A DNA stretch of 64,000 nucleotides from Acidilobus sp. 7A (GCF_003431325.1 NZ_CP010515.1:248001-312000); one strand, 5' to 3'. Shown: positions 1 to 9,159, counted from the stretch's first letter. Notes: a model not told the origin generated them from the letters alone. Made by a program: numbers and translations.

Positions 1-364
1 GCGTCTTCTTGGCTGGCATGTCAAGTCTTGAGAGGCCGTAGCCGGCCAGCATCGCAAGCGCTATTGAGAGCAGCGAGGTGGCCGCCGCCAGCATTATGCT
101 GTGAGCCACCCACAGCGGGAAGTCGGGGGCCTTTATCGACGGTATGAACCTGCCGAAGAGCAGCTCCCTGTAGGCCTGCAGGGTCACCTGGGTGGGCACC
201 AGGTCCTTTATCGAGACAGCCAGCAGCCTCGTGACGTGGCTGAAGGACAACATTATAACGTAGTATATTGGCATTATGGCCCATATTGCCACCACTATGA
301 GCACGAGGTACGATATGCCAAGCCTGAGGGCCTTGTATGCCAGCCTCCTTGACCTGCCCTTCAA
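1..364 (-). CDS. Sugar ABC transporter permease, MalG-like (partial)
   Basis: N-terminal part of an inner-membrane permease of the carbohydrate ABC family; the C-terminus lies beyond the window edge. The reverse strand reads LKGRSRRLAYKALRLGISYL and continues into a membrane segment (LVLIVVAIWAIMPIYYV), an extracytoplasmic loop and a second membrane helix rich in Ala/Leu, as in MalG-type subunits. TTG at 364 is preferred because GAGGGGTGG sits about six bases upstream; an in-frame GTG at 373 is the alternative. It begins just after the stop of the MalF-like gene, so the two are probably one transcript. The substrate is not visible; maltose or another oligosaccharide is likely from the family. 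Confidence 0.8.
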   Translation of the reverse strand, partial: MKGRSRRLAYKALRLGISYLVLIVVAIWAIMPIYYVIMLSFSHVTRLLAVSIKDLVPTQVTLQAYRELLFGRFIPSIKAPDFPLWVAHSIMLAAATSLLSIALAMLAGYGLSRLDMPAKKT

Positions 365-376
365 TTCTACCACCCC

Positions 377-1267
377 TCACGTTATGCCCTCCAGGACGCC
401 TGTGAACTTCATGACCACCACCGCCAGCACTATGGTTATCACCGTTGAGATTATTGACAGCGCCGCGGCGACGCCGTAGTTGTTATAAGAGAACGCCTGC
501 TGATAGGCGTAGACTATGAATGTCTCAGTCGATATGCCGGGCCCGCCGCTCGTCAGGACGTATATGGGGTAGAAGTTGTTCCAGGTGAAGACGAAGCTGG
601 TTATGAAGACGAACGCTATGGTCTTCCTCAGCGAGGGCACAGTTATCCTGAGGAACTTGGTGAGGGCGCCGGCCCCGTCCACGTCAGCTATCTCGTAGAG
701 CTCGGCTGGTATGCTCTGGAGCCCCGAGTAGAAGACCGTCATGTAGTAGGGGAAGCTGAGCCAGAGGTTGGTTATTATGAGCTCGGCCCATGCGTCGCCC
801 ACCGACTGAAGCGCGTTAATCGTCGGCAGGTGGAGGGAGGGGAGGACGTACCTGTTCATGAAGCCGTAGGGGTAGACCCACATGCCCTGCCAGACCAGGA
901 GCGATATGAAGCCTGGGAAGGCCCAGGGCAGTATAAGTATGGCGTAAAAGAAGGACTTGCCCCTCAGGTCCCTCTGGTTAAGTATTAGCGCCAGCGCGAA
1001 GCCGAGGGCCATCATTGGGATCAGGCTCCCAAGGGTCCAGATGACCTCGTTTATCAGCAGCGTCGATATGTAGTGCTGCCTCAGCGCAAGCACGTAGTTG
1101 AACGCGCCCACGAACCTGTACGTGTGCCTGAAGAAGTTCACCAGGTTCATGTTAGTGAATGACACGTACGTGGAGTAGAGCAGGGGGTACAGGAACAGGA
1201 AGAGCACGGCAGCGAAGAGGGGCAGAAAATAAATAAAACCCTCAAGTTTGTCGCGAGCGCTTGGCAT
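377..1267 (-). CDS. Sugar ABC transporter permease, MalF-like
   Basis: Membrane permease of a carbohydrate ABC transporter, 296 residues, the usual size for archaeal MalF-type subunits without the extra periplasmic domain. It shows about six hydrophobic segments, the first at roughly residues 10-32. The EAA loop that contacts the ATPase is visible near residues 187-210 (ELYEIADVDGAGALTKFLRI). It starts with ATG 13 bases after the binding-protein gene and is followed within a few bases by the MalG-like gene, giving the order binding protein-MalF-MalG. No ATPase gene is in view; it may lie beyond the window or be shared with another system. Confidence 0.88.
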   Translation of the reverse strand: MPSARDKLEGFIYFLPLFAAVLFLFLYPLLYSTYVSFTNMNLVNFFRHTYRFVGAFNYVLALRQHYISTLLINEVIWTLGSLIPMMALGFALALILNQRDLRGKSFFYAILILPWAFPGFISLLVWQGMWVYPYGFMNRYVLPSLHLPTINALQSVGDAWAELIITNLWLSFPYYMTVFYSGLQSIPAELYEIADVDGAGALTKFLRITVPSLRKTIAFVFITSFVFTWNNFYPIYVLTSGGPGISTETFIVYAYQQAFSYNNYGVAAALSIISTVITIVLAVVVMKFTGVLEGIT

Positions 1268-1280
1268 TAAGCTCCCCGCC

Positions 1281-2708
1281 TCAGTACCTTGAGGCAGGGA
1301 GCTCTGGCACGGTTAAAACTTCACTTGGCGTTATGGGGACAGGGCTTAGGAGGCCGGCGCTCTGCAGCGCGCTTATGAAGGCCTGCTCCATGCCCTGCGC
1401 CGCCTGCTCGGCGTTTATCTTCCCGGCGAAGAACTCGCTGGCGTACTGGTGGAACGAGTTCCAGTAGTAGGACATCTGCGGTATGTTGGGGAACTTCTGG
1501 CCGTGCTGGCTCTGCTCAAGTATCCCCTTTATGACCTGGTGCAGGCAGGCGAGCGTGGTGTTGCTAGTAGGCGCGCTCAGGTTCTGCATGGCGGCGTTGT
1601 AGGCGCTGTTAAGCGCAGGTATGTCGCCTGCGTACTTGAAGAGGTCGTACTCGTTGCTGTAGTTCGTCATGAACTCTATGAAGAGCAGGGCCGCGTGTAG
1701 CGTGGCGTTCCACTGGCTCGCGGGCACGCCGTTGGCCTGCTCAGTAGTTATTGACCAGCCCATGCTCCCTATGAATGGCGTCGCGTAGAGGCCCGTGCTG
1801 CTAACCACGGGCAGCGGGGCAGCCCCCAGGTTGCATCCCAGGGCCTTGAAGTAGGGCATGAGGTCCCAGGGGCCGTCGAATATTATGGCGGCCTTGTTCT
1901 CCATGAACAGCTGGCCCTCGACGCCCCCGGCCCCAGTGCTAGAGGCAAGGTAGTTTACCTTAAGGTCGTAGGTCAGGTTGTACCAGAAGTTGAGGGCGTT
2001 GACCATGGCGCTTGAGTTGAGTGCCGGCACTATCTTGCCGTTCTGGGTTGTGAATATCTGCCCGCCGAAGCCCGCGAACCAGGCGGCGAACCTGTAGCCG
2101 TACTCGTCGCTCGCCCCATAGGCTATGCCCCAGACGCCGCTCTTGTTGACCTGCTCAGCCATCTGTATCATCTGGTCAGTCGTGTTGGGCGGGGCAGTTA
2201 TGAACTTCTTATTGTAGAACATAACTATGTAGTTTATGTTGTCCGGCAGGCCGTAGACTGAGCCGTTGAGGGTCCAGTCCTGTATTGCAGTCGGGTTGAA
2301 CCGGCTGAAGTAGCTGGGCGGCAGGTACTGGGACAGGTTTACAAGTATGCCTGAGGCGAAGAGGGCGCCTGCCGAGTCGCTGCTGTCCCTTATTATTATT
2401 GGCGCGTCGTGCGCCTGGGCCTCAGAGGTGTACGGGCTGGTGCCTACGCTGGCGCCGTACTCGACCTTAACGTGAATCCACGGGTACTTCTGCTCGAAGG
2501 CCGCCAGGCTGGCGTTGAAGGCAATGTTCTCACTGCTGCTGTAGCTGTCAGCCACTGTTAAGGTCACGACCTGCGTCGTAGTTGTGGTAGTAACGTGATG
2601 CCTTGTCGAGACGTAAGCCATGTAGCCTCCGACCGCCGCTACCACTACCACCACAATTATGATGGTCGCCAGGGCAACAGTTGAGATAGACCTCCTACTT
2701 GACTTCAA
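1281..2708 (-). CDS. Extracellular sugar-binding protein of ABC transporter
   Basis: Solute-binding protein of ABC family 1, about 475 residues. Charged N-terminus, one long hydrophobic segment (about residues 10-30), then a Thr-rich linker (TTTTTTQ) and the binding domain (for example KYPWIHVKVEYG, NKAAIIFDGPWDLMP). The layout suggests a membrane-tethered lipid-free anchor or class III signal peptide, common in archaea. TTG at 2708 is chosen because the purine-rich GAGGTGGGTG lies just upstream; GTG at 2717 overlaps that motif and would have no separate ribosome site. It is the first gene of the transporter operon and has its own TATA box about 45 bases upstream. Substrate unknown. Confidence 0.85.
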   Translation of the reverse strand: MKSSRRSISTVALATIIIVVVVVAAVGGYMAYVSTRHHVTTTTTTQVVTLTVADSYSSSENIAFNASLAAFEQKYPWIHVKVEYGASVGTSPYTSEAQAHDAPIIIRDSSDSAGALFASGILVNLSQYLPPSYFSRFNPTAIQDWTLNGSVYGLPDNINYIVMFYNKKFITAPPNTTDQMIQMAEQVNKSGVWGIAYGASDEYGYRFAAWFAGFGGQIFTTQNGKIVPALNSSAMVNALNFWYNLTYDLKVNYLASSTGAGGVEGQLFMENKAAIIFDGPWDLMPYFKALGCNLGAAPLPVVSSTGLYATPFIGSMGWSITTEQANGVPASQWNATLHAALLFIEFMTNYSNEYDLFKYAGDIPALNSAYNAAMQNLSAPTSNTTLACLHQVIKGILEQSQHGQKFPNIPQMSYYWNSFHQYASEFFAGKINAEQAAQGMEQAFISALQSAGLLSPVPITPSEVLTVPELPASRY

Positions 2709-2747
2709 AACACCCACCTCTCAACTTGCCGCTTTCTTTAAGGCGTC

Positions 2748-2766
2748 CAGGTAGTATAAAAGGCTA
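2748..2766 (-). promoter_or_regulatory. Promoter of the sugar transporter operon
   Basis: On the minus strand the sequence reads GCCTTTTATACTACC, a good archaeal TATA box with a purine/C flank. Transcription would begin about 25 bases downstream, leaving a short leader before the start at 2708. The surrounding 2720-2830 is AT-rich compared with the coding sequence. Confidence 0.6.
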
Positions 2767-2837
2767 TACTATTTAGAGAAAAGTTATTTAAAAACATAAA
2801 AATCTAAACGTATAACTTAGAGGAAGCTCAAGGGAGC

Positions 2838-2872
2838 TGACCTCCTCCCCGCCCTAGAAGGGCGAGGCTTTC
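2838..2872 (-). mobile_element. IS200/IS605-type right-end scar
   Basis: On the minus strand: GCCCTTCTAGGGC hairpin followed by GGGGAGGAGGTCA, the shared end motif found at many places in this window, including after a recognisable tnpB C-terminus at 60738-60929. It lies about 35 bases past the stop of the phosphodiesterase gene and before the sugar-transporter promoter. No transposase is left. Confidence 0.6.
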
Positions 2873-2908
2873 TATAATAAGGTAAAGGGTAGGCATGACA
2901 GCAGGAAC

Positions 2909-4362
2909 TCAGCCGACGCGAAGCCTTGACCTGAGCCTCACAGCCACGTCGTATGGGTAGTAGCCCTTCGCGCTCCCCCCAAGGGCCGCGCCGTCGGCTC
3001 CCTTGGGCAGGGGGAGGCCCATGAGTGCTAGGGCTGTGGTGGCCACGTCGTGGGTCTCAGCCCCGTCGCCCTGACCTCCTCGCCAACCACCAGGAGCACC
3101 CCGTTGACCTCGTGGTCTGGCATCAGGTCGCGCCTCAGCTGAGCCATCGACCTGCTTGAGACGGGCCAGTACCTCTCCTCGTCGACAGACTCTACGAAGA
3201 GGGCCGGGTACGGGGGCAGGTAGGCGCCCCTGAACCTCTCCTCGAGCCTCGTCACCTTAAGGTAGCGCGATGCCTTGGAGCTGGCTATGGCTTTAAGCCC
3301 CCTCTCCCTCTCCGCCTCACCCCTGAAGTAGAGGACCCTGTCTATTGAGAGCCCGCCTGCGTCGTATGTGAACGGCTGCCCCGAGAGCTCGCTCTGCTGC
3401 CCGGCGCCCTCGTGCGTTGCCGCCCTTGTCACGGTCACCAGCTCGCCGCCCACGCCCTCCCTCAGCCTCCTCAGCGGCCCCCTCCTCGAGATCTCCCTCG
3501 GCGACAGGCTGGGCGGCAGCACCCTTGAGAGCTCGTCAAGAGCACTGACAAGGCTTAGCGAGAGCCTGCCCCTCAGGCTGCCCGGCAGCCCGACCCTGAA
3601 CTCCCTCATGAGGGGGGCTAGCACGTTGACGCAGGTCCTGTGGACCCCGGCGCCGTGGTCTGAGACTATGACGAGGTACTTGGACCTCCTCATGAGTTCC
3701 CCGGCGAGCTCGTCTATGGACCTCCACACCTCCTCGGACCTGGGGCCCACGGAGAGCACGTCGTAGTGGTCCTTGTGGAAGGCCTGGTCCGGGTACGGGA
3801 GCACCACGAAGTAGGCGTCCGCGTCGACCTCGCTGAGAAGCTTAAGGGTGCCCTCCACCAGCAGCTCAGTCCTCCTGTAGGGGTCAGGCATGGCCTCAAA
3901 TGTCACGAAGTACTTGCCGAGCCTCTCGGCGAGGCCCTGGGGGCTGTACTCAACCCTTGGGGCCAGGAAGGTGTCTCCAACGACTGTCATCCTCTCGTGG
4001 CAGCAGAGGCCCCTGATGGGCCAGGTAAGCGGGTAGTTGACCACAGCCACGTCAAGGCCCATGAGGGCCGCGTCCTCAAAGGCCCTTGGGAACATGACGT
4101 CAAGGGACGTGTAGGGCCTGGAGAGGTGCTCCCCGCTGGGCCCCCTGTAGTACTTTGTGAAGCCCCAGACGCCGTGCTTGGCCGGGTTCACCCCAGCCGC
4201 TATGCTAGTCCACTGCACAGGTGTTATGGGAGGCATCGAGCGCAGCGGTATAGGCCTTGAGCGCGAGAGGGCCTCGCCCAGGTTCCTAAGCTTAAGCTTT
4301 GAGACCGCCCTACCAAGCAGCCACGGCGACAGGGCATCAAGGCCCAGCAGCGATAGCTCCAA
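2909..4362 (-). CDS. Type I phosphodiesterase / alkaline phosphatase superfamily protein, frameshifted near its C-terminus
   Basis: Predicted metal-dependent phosphohydrolase of the alkaline-phosphatase superfamily (COG3379-like). Family signs: a start reading LSLLGLDALSPWLL, the nucleophile region PITPVQWTSIAAGVNPAKHGVWGF split by conserved Thr/Ser, and the metal-binding SDHGAG. The open frame that starts at TTG 4362 ends prematurely at 3028. A neighbouring frame then encodes ETHDVATTALALMGLPLP and more, the expected C-terminal metal-site segment, ending at TGA 2909. Adding one base in the C-run at 3061-3064 joins the two. Either a sequencing error or true decay. A TATA-like CCTTAAAATTT lies about 35 bases upstream. 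Substrate unknown. Confidence 0.75.
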
Positions 4363-4410
4363 TGTCCGCTACCAAGGGGCTTCCTACGGCAGGAAATTTT
4401 AAGGTGAAGG

Positions 4411-4581
4411 TTATGCGCCCTCGGCGAAGGCGCTGGAGAGGTACCAGTCTAGGCGCCCCTCGTCCTCAGCTGTGACCCTGAAGCTTATCCTCCTCCCTGC
4501 GGTCCTCCCCTCCTCAGCAGCCCCCTCTCCTCTACCCTTGCGCTCACTCCTCTCACCAGTCTTGTCTATTGTTGACGAAGC
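4411..4581 (-). pseudogene. Small open frame without a start codon, probably broken
   Basis: In the roughly 400-base gap before the MBL-fold gene, the minus strand holds one frame of about 56 codons ending GCATAA at 4411. Its end reads RISFRVTAEDEGRLDWYLSS, which looks like real protein, but the frame has no ATG, GTG or TTG after its upstream stop at 4582. A TATA-like CCTTTATTAGG lies at its 5' edge. A shifted frame has GTG starts, so an indel may have separated start and body. I do not recognise the family. Confidence 0.3.
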
Positions 4582-4692
4582 CTAATAAAGGGGTGTCCCT
4601 GAGGCCCCCCGACAGCGTCTAAGTAAAAACTGAGCCCCTGTCGCCTGCGCGCAGGCTACCGCCTTTCTCGCTTAGCACAAAACAATAGCGCA

Positions 4693-4708
4693 GGCACCTA
4701 TATACGGT
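4693..4708 (+). promoter_or_regulatory. Promoter of the MBL-fold hydrolase
   Basis: AGGCACCTATATACGG is a strong TATA element with a flanking BRE-like stretch. Transcription would start near 4730, leaving about 30 bases before TTG 4762. Confidence 0.6.
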
Positions 4709-4761
4709 TTCAACTTCTCCCGATGCAGGGACGCCGCTGAAGGAAGGTAGAAAAGGCCCCC

Positions 4762-5754
4762 TTGACAGGTCGCATCGGGATCGACGTGATGATCGCCAGG
4801 CTTAAGGTGGACATCCCTATAAAGGCCCTTGGCCACGTCAACTCCTACGCCATAATTGACGATGAGGGCTTCCTGCTGGTGGACCCCGGCATGTACTGGG
4901 CCGACGGCTTCAGGAGCCTTGCGGCCGAGCTCAGGAGGGCGGGCCTAAGCCTCAGGGGGCTTAGAGCTATTGTGGTCACCCACTTCCACGTGGACCATGC
5001 CACCGCCGCCCCTGTGTTAGCTGAGCTGGCGGGCTCTGAGGTCTTAATGGGCCCCAGGGACCTTGAGGTCGTGAGGAGGGGCTTCAGGGAGTACTTCAGG
5101 GACGTCACTGAGACCTTCCTGCACTACGGCGTCCCGAGGGAGGAGGTTAAGGCCATGGAGGAGGTCCACCCAGTCCCAAGGCTTGGCGACGTCTATGATG
5201 AGCTAGCGGCCGTCGCGAGGCCCGTGGGGGAGGGCGAGTCGATAGGGCTTGGCGACGGCGAGCTTAAGGTCCTTGAGCTGCCCGGCCACACGCCTGGCCA
5301 CATAGCGCTCCTCCAGGGGGTCACAGCAGTTGTCGGCGACGTACTGCTTAACGGCATAACTCCTAACGTTGTGGCAGACTCCCCTGACCCCAGGAGGGAC
5401 CCCCTGGGCGACTACCTGAGGACCCTTGAGAGGGTCTCATCCCTTGGCCTCTCGTCCGCTATGCCCGGCCACGGGGAGCCTATAGGCTCGCCCTCCGCCA
5501 GGGCAAGGGAGTTAATGGCTCACCACGAGGAGAGGCTGAGGCTAGTTAAGTCGCTGCTCGACGCCCCCAGGACCCTATACTACGTTGCGAGGAACCTCAG
5601 GTGGAGGACCTCCGCCGCCTCCTGGGACGACATGAGCCCCTATGAGAGGTACTTCGCCGTCGGCGAGGCCCTGGCGCACCTGAAGCACCTTGAGGCCGTG
5701 GGGGAGGTTGAGGAGATGACAGCTGGCGGCGAGGTGTCCTTCCGCCTGGCTTGA
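4762..5754 (+). CDS. Metallo-beta-lactamase fold hydrolase
   Basis: Cytosolic metallohydrolase, 330 residues. The MBL metal motif THFHVDHAT is at about residues 73-81, a downstream GHTPGH motif carries another metal His, and MPGHGEP supplies the last one. The C-terminal ~90 residues form a helical extension ending with a wHTH-like segment, as in glyoxalase-II/LACTB2-type proteins with an extra domain. The exact substrate (thioester, phosphodiester or RNA) cannot be told. TTG 4762 follows GGAAGGT at some distance; GTG/ATG at about 4786 would trim eight residues and is possible. Single-gene unit with its own promoter. Confidence 0.8.
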   Translation: MTGRIGIDVMIARLKVDIPIKALGHVNSYAIIDDEGFLLVDPGMYWADGFRSLAAELRRAGLSLRGLRAIVVTHFHVDHATAAPVLAELAGSEVLMGPRDLEVVRRGFREYFRDVTETFLHYGVPREEVKAMEEVHPVPRLGDVYDELAAVARPVGEGESIGLGDGELKVLELPGHTPGHIALLQGVTAVVGDVLLNGITPNVVADSPDPRRDPLGDYLRTLERVSSLGLSSAMPGHGEPIGSPSARARELMAHHEERLRLVKSLLDAPRTLYYVARNLRWRTSAASWDDMSPYERYFAVGEALAHLKHLEAVGEVEEMTAGGEVSFRLA

Positions 5755-5827
5755 GCTGCCGGCCTGTAACGCCTCTGCAGGCTAATCACAGCCTCTGACC
5801 CCTTTTGCACTACCAGGCAGACCAAGT

Positions 5828-5996
5828 TGACCTCCTCCCCGCCCTGAGGGGTGAGGCCTTCGGCTGCAAAGCTCGTTTGCTTTGCTGTCAAGTGCAAAGG
5901 AGGGCGCCACCGTGAAGTCGATGAGCAGCCGTGAGGCAAAGGGGCGCCCGGTGAGGCCCCGCGTCCCGAGGGAAGGCGGGCCCCCGCAGGCAACAT
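5828..5996 (-). mobile_element. tnpB C-terminal remnant with IS200/IS605 right end
   Basis: The minus strand keeps the last part of a tnpB-like frame, ending EGLTPQGGEEV, and the element end GCCCTCAGGGC followed by GGGAGGAGGTCA at 5828. The Pro/Gly/Arg-rich tail and the GGEEV ending match the translated ends of TnpB genes when the right-end hairpin is read through. No catalytic domain remains. It fills most of the 279-base gap between the MBL gene and the sirtuin. Confidence 0.5.
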
Positions 5997-6033
5997 GATG
6001 AGAGGCGAAGGATGATGAAGTAGATGCCTAAGG

Positions 6034-6813
6034 TCACGTAGAGTGGCTGCTAGTCGCGGTGAACGTCGAACCCTCCCTGCACGGGCTCCTGGCGGCTAGC
6101 ATGTCCTCCGCCAGGGCGCAGACCATCGGCATGAACTCCTCCGCCGGGGCCTCTACCCTCACATCGGCCAGGTCGTCAAGTGCCGTCTCGCCCACGTTAA
6201 CTATCACCAGCTTGGCACCCCTTGACCTGGCCACCAGGGGCAGCTGGTTGGCCGGGCTGACCGCGAGGCTCGACCCAACCACTATGAAGAGGTCTGAGCT
6301 GCCGGCCAGCGAGAACGCCTCCTCAAGCGCGTCGGGCGGCAGCGGCTCCCCGAAGTAAACAACGTCAGGCTTCAGAAGCCCCCCGCAGACGGGGCACGTG
6401 GGGAGCCTGCCTTCAGACACTGCCCTGAAGGCCTCCCTTATGTCGTACTTCCTCCCGCACTCCGTGCAGACGGCCCTGCCGGCGTTGCCGTGGAGCTCAA
6501 CGACCTTTCTGCTCCCGGCGGCCTGGTGGAGGCCGTCTATGTTCTGGGTTATCACCGCCTTAATGAGTCCCATCTCCTCAAGCCTTGCTATGGCCACGTG
6601 GGCTGGGTTTGGCCTCACCCCGCTAAGCTGGCCGAACCTCTCCATGAAGAGCCTCCACGAGCCCAGCGGGTCTGAGTAGAAGTGGGATATCTCAAAGAGG
6701 GAAGGGTCAAGCCTCCTCCACAGCCCGTTGGGGCCCCTGAAGTCAGGTATGCCGCTGGCTGTGCTGACGCCGGCCCCTGACATCAGAACTGCGCTGTTTG
6801 AAGCTACCAGCAT
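6034..6813 (-). CDS. Sir2-family NAD-dependent protein deacylase (sirtuin)
   Basis: NAD-dependent removal of acyl groups from lysines, 259 residues. Visible motifs: GAGVSTASGIPDFRG (12-27, NAD binding), TQNIDGLH (89-96), catalytic His in VVELHGN (His108), zinc Cys pairs CTEC (116-119) and CPVC (140-143), and GSSLAVSPAN. In Sulfolobus the sirtuin acts on Alba, and an alba gene lies in this window at 43.0 kb; that link here is inference. ATG 6813 is preceded by AAGGAGGT, the best Shine-Dalgarno site in the region, although family members often start about 10 residues earlier. Confidence 0.93.
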   Translation of the reverse strand: MLVASNSAVLMSGAGVSTASGIPDFRGPNGLWRRLDPSLFEISHFYSDPLGSWRLFMERFGQLSGVRPNPAHVAIARLEEMGLIKAVITQNIDGLHQAAGSRKVVELHGNAGRAVCTECGRKYDIREAFRAVSEGRLPTCPVCGGLLKPDVVYFGEPLPPDALEEAFSLAGSSDLFIVVGSSLAVSPANQLPLVARSRGAKLVIVNVGETALDDLADVRVEAPAEEFMPMVCALAEDMLAARSPCREGSTFTATSSHST

Positions 6814-6940
6814 CCCCGCGACCTCCTTGGCCTTAGAGCTCAGCGACGTCCCGCTTCACCTCGAATAAGGCCTGGCGCCGACAGGTTAATAGCTAAAGGC
6901 CCCTGACAAGTTTAATGGCGCAGGAGCGAGGTGTCAGACA

Positions 6941-8095
6941 ATCGTAACAAACCTGCCGGCCGAGGCCATAGCTAAGCTAAACAAGTACAGCGAGGCTAAG
7001 ACAACGGAGGAGAAGATCAGGGCCCTCGAGGAGTTCCTCAGCTCCGTGCCCAAGCACAAGGGCACGGAGAAGCTCAGGCTGTGGGCCACGAGGAGGCTCT
7101 CCGAGCTCAGGGAGGAGGTGGAGAGGGAGAGGGCAAGGAGGTCGGGCGGCGGCAGGCCGGGCATGTTTGTCGAGAAGGCAGGGGCCGGGCAGGTGGTTTT
7201 GATAGGCCCCACGAACTCCGGCAAGAGCTCAATAGTGGCCAGGCTGACTAACGCAAAGGTAACGATAAGCCCCTTGCCCTACGGCACCCAGGCCCCCGTG
7301 CCGGGCATGATGACGTACCTTGACGTCCAGCTCCAGCTCGTCGACACCCCGCCCCTCATAAACCCTGACGGCAGCGTCAACTCAAGGGTTGTGGCCCTAG
7401 CCAGGAACGCTGACGTCATAGCCCTGGTCATAGGCCTTGACTCCCCTGAGCCCAGGCGCGACCTTGACGTCTCCCTTAGGGCCCTCGAGGACAGGGGGGT
7501 TGCATACTCCCTTGAGAAGGGCTTCGTCAGGGTTGAGAGGAGGACCCAGGGAGGGATAGCGTTCACCTACAGGGGGACCCCGAGGTTCACCGAGGAGGAG
7601 GCGAGGAGGCTGCTGAACAGCTACAGGGTGTACAACGCGCTGGTTGAGGTCAGCGGGCCCGCCACCCTGGACGACCTCGAGGAGGCCATATTTAGCGCTA
7701 AGGTCTACAAGCCCGCCTTCGTCATATTCAACAAGGCTGACCTGCCCTCAGCTGAGTCGAGGGCGAGGGAGGCGGCCTCGGCGCTACCCAAGGACGTCCA
7801 GTGGGTGCTGGCGTCAGCTGTAACGGGCGTCGGCCTCAGCAGCGTGGGCCCCGTGGCCTACAGGCTCCTGAACATAAAGAGGATATACACTAAGAAGCCG
7901 GGCCAGCCCCCGAGCCCTGAGCCCCTTGTTGTTAGTGCCGACGCCACCGTCAGGGAGATAGCTGAGAGGATAAGCCCCTCCCTGGCAAGGTCCATGAAGT
8001 ACGCCAAGATATGGGGGAGGGGTGCTAAGTACGGGGGGCAGAGGGTGGGGCCTGACTACGTGCCCCAGGACGGCGACATACTAGAGATAAGGTAG
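6941..8095 (+). CDS. DRG/OBG-family GTPase with TGS domain, non-canonical or damaged start
   Basis: Translation-associated GTPase of the DRG family, about 384 residues. G1 GPTNSGKSS (about 89-97), G3 DTPP, G4 NKAD, and a C-terminal TGS domain ending QDGDILEIR. Coding similarity to DRG proteins begins at (I)VTNLPAEAIAKLNKYSEA, well upstream of the first in-frame GTG at 7046. No ATG/GTG/TTG exists in that frame after the preceding stop. ATC at 6941 sits seven bases after GAGGTG. Alternatively GTG at 6931 reads MSDN and would join the frame if one base were removed near 6943. Both readings are recorded; I give the span from 6941. Confidence 0.85.
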   Translation: MVTNLPAEAIAKLNKYSEAKTTEEKIRALEEFLSSVPKHKGTEKLRLWATRRLSELREEVERERARRSGGGRPGMFVEKAGAGQVVLIGPTNSGKSSIVARLTNAKVTISPLPYGTQAPVPGMMTYLDVQLQLVDTPPLINPDGSVNSRVVALARNADVIALVIGLDSPEPRRDLDVSLRALEDRGVAYSLEKGFVRVERRTQGGIAFTYRGTPRFTEEEARRLLNSYRVYNALVEVSGPATLDDLEEAIFSAKVYKPAFVIFNKADLPSAESRAREAASALPKDVQWVLASAVTGVGLSSVGPVAYRLLNIKRIYTKKPGQPPSPEPLVVSADATVREIAERISPSLARSMKYAKIWGRGAKYGGQRVGPDYVPQDGDILEIR

Positions 8096-8096
8096 C

Positions 8097-8232
8097 TGAC
8101 CTCCTCCCCTCCCAGGGGCTCGGGGATATGTGGGCCCCTGTTGGGACATCCCTTGCGGGGACACCATTTGTTCTGCGATGCTTTCAAGTGCTCAGGTGTT
8201 TTATGCCTTACCCCGCCCCTGGAAGGGGCGGG
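8097..8232 (-). mobile_element. Short non-autonomous IS200/IS605-like element (MITE B)
   Basis: A 136-base element on the minus strand. Its left end is the hairpin CCCGCCCCTTCCAGGGGCGGG followed by GTAAGGCATAAA; its right end is GGGAGGGGAGGAGGTCA. Both ends, and an inner stretch including GGTGTCCCCGCAAGGG and CACATATCCCCGAG, match the longer copy at 33671-33995. Relative to that copy about 190 inner bases are missing. It starts two bases after the stop codon of the DRG gene. Confidence 0.7.
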
Positions 8233-8248
8233 CCTGCCGTTCACTTTG

Positions 8249-9139
8249 TCACTCTATGGGCTCCTCAGGCTCCTGCTCGAGCAGGCTTGGGCACAGCAGC
8301 TTCATCGAGACGCTTATCAGGGCGTCAGCTATTGGAACCACCGCTGCCGCGGGCCCGCCGACGTGCATAGCCATGTTCCTCAGCTCCGATGCCAGCATAG
8401 CAGCGTTAAGCAGCCTCCTGCCGCTGGCGCTGGCGAGGCCCCCCATGAACTCCCCTACGGCCTCCTTAAGCTTCCCAAGCAGGTCGGCCCTGCCCTTCAG
8501 CATGAGGGCCGCGTCCGCGACCATGGAGGGCAGCGACAGCAGCACGCCATATGCCATCGGGTCGATTATGTTGCTCTCCTTGGAGCTCCTTAGGGAGGCC
8601 TCAACGAGCTCGAGGGCCTGAGCCCTCAGCCCCTCGACCTCGGCCTCCTCCGCCCCCCTGGAGGCCTCGTCAAGCATGTCCTGGAGCCTGCTGCTGGCCT
8701 CCTTGATTAGCCTTGTGGCGTCGGCGCTCGGTGACGGAGCTATGGTGACTACCACCCTGTCTGAGCCCCTCTCCACCGACGCCACCTTCTCATTTTCGTT
8801 GAGCTCAGCCATGAGCCTCTTAACGTCAGTCTCCCCGAGGCCCCTCAGAGGTATCTCAACCCTGCTGTAGCCGTGAACAAATGCGCAGTCAACTATTGCG
8901 TCAACGCCAGCTGCCCTTGCGACGCCGTTGTACCTTAATGTGACCGTGCTAGCCCTGTCCTCCGCCCTGCTGTCCCTCGGCCTTACGAGGAGCTTACCGC
9001 CGGCCTCTACAACCTCTATCTCGTCGCCGACCTTTATCCCGAGCCTCCTAGCCCACTGCTTGGGCAGCGTTATTATCAGGCTGGACCCGCCGAGCCTCTG
9101 GACCTTCCTTGTAGTTGCGCTCTCGCTCAACTCACGCAC
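8249..9139 (-). CDS. AbrB-PhoU fusion, predicted phosphate/nutrient-type regulator
   Basis: DNA-binding regulator, 296 residues. An N-terminal AbrB/SpoVT swapped-hairpin domain (about residues 10-55, with VQRLGGSSLIITLPKQWARR) is followed by a PhoU-like helical domain (about 100-290). The same architecture occurs at 40719-41744. Family members are annotated as phosphate uptake regulators, but no phosphate transporter is nearby, so the target is unknown. GTG 9139 lies 27 bases from the centre of a TATA box, implying a leaderless or nearly leaderless message. Confidence 0.82.
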   Translation of the reverse strand: MRELSESATTRKVQRLGGSSLIITLPKQWARRLGIKVGDEIEVVEAGGKLLVRPRDSRAEDRASTVTLRYNGVARAAGVDAIVDCAFVHGYSRVEIPLRGLGETDVKRLMAELNENEKVASVERGSDRVVVTIAPSPSADATRLIKEASSRLQDMLDEASRGAEEAEVEGLRAQALELVEASLRSSKESNIIDPMAYGVLLSLPSMVADAALMLKGRADLLGKLKEAVGEFMGGLASASGRRLLNAAMLASELRNMAMHVGGPAAAVVPIADALISVSMKLLCPSLLEQEPEEPIE

Positions 9140-9159
9140 CCTTGCAACTAGTATTGGCG

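Noticed and set aside
3368-4260. Long open frames on the strand opposite the phosphodiesterase
   Set aside because: They mirror a GC-rich gene; their products have no domain pattern, and the minus-strand protein has clear family motifs.
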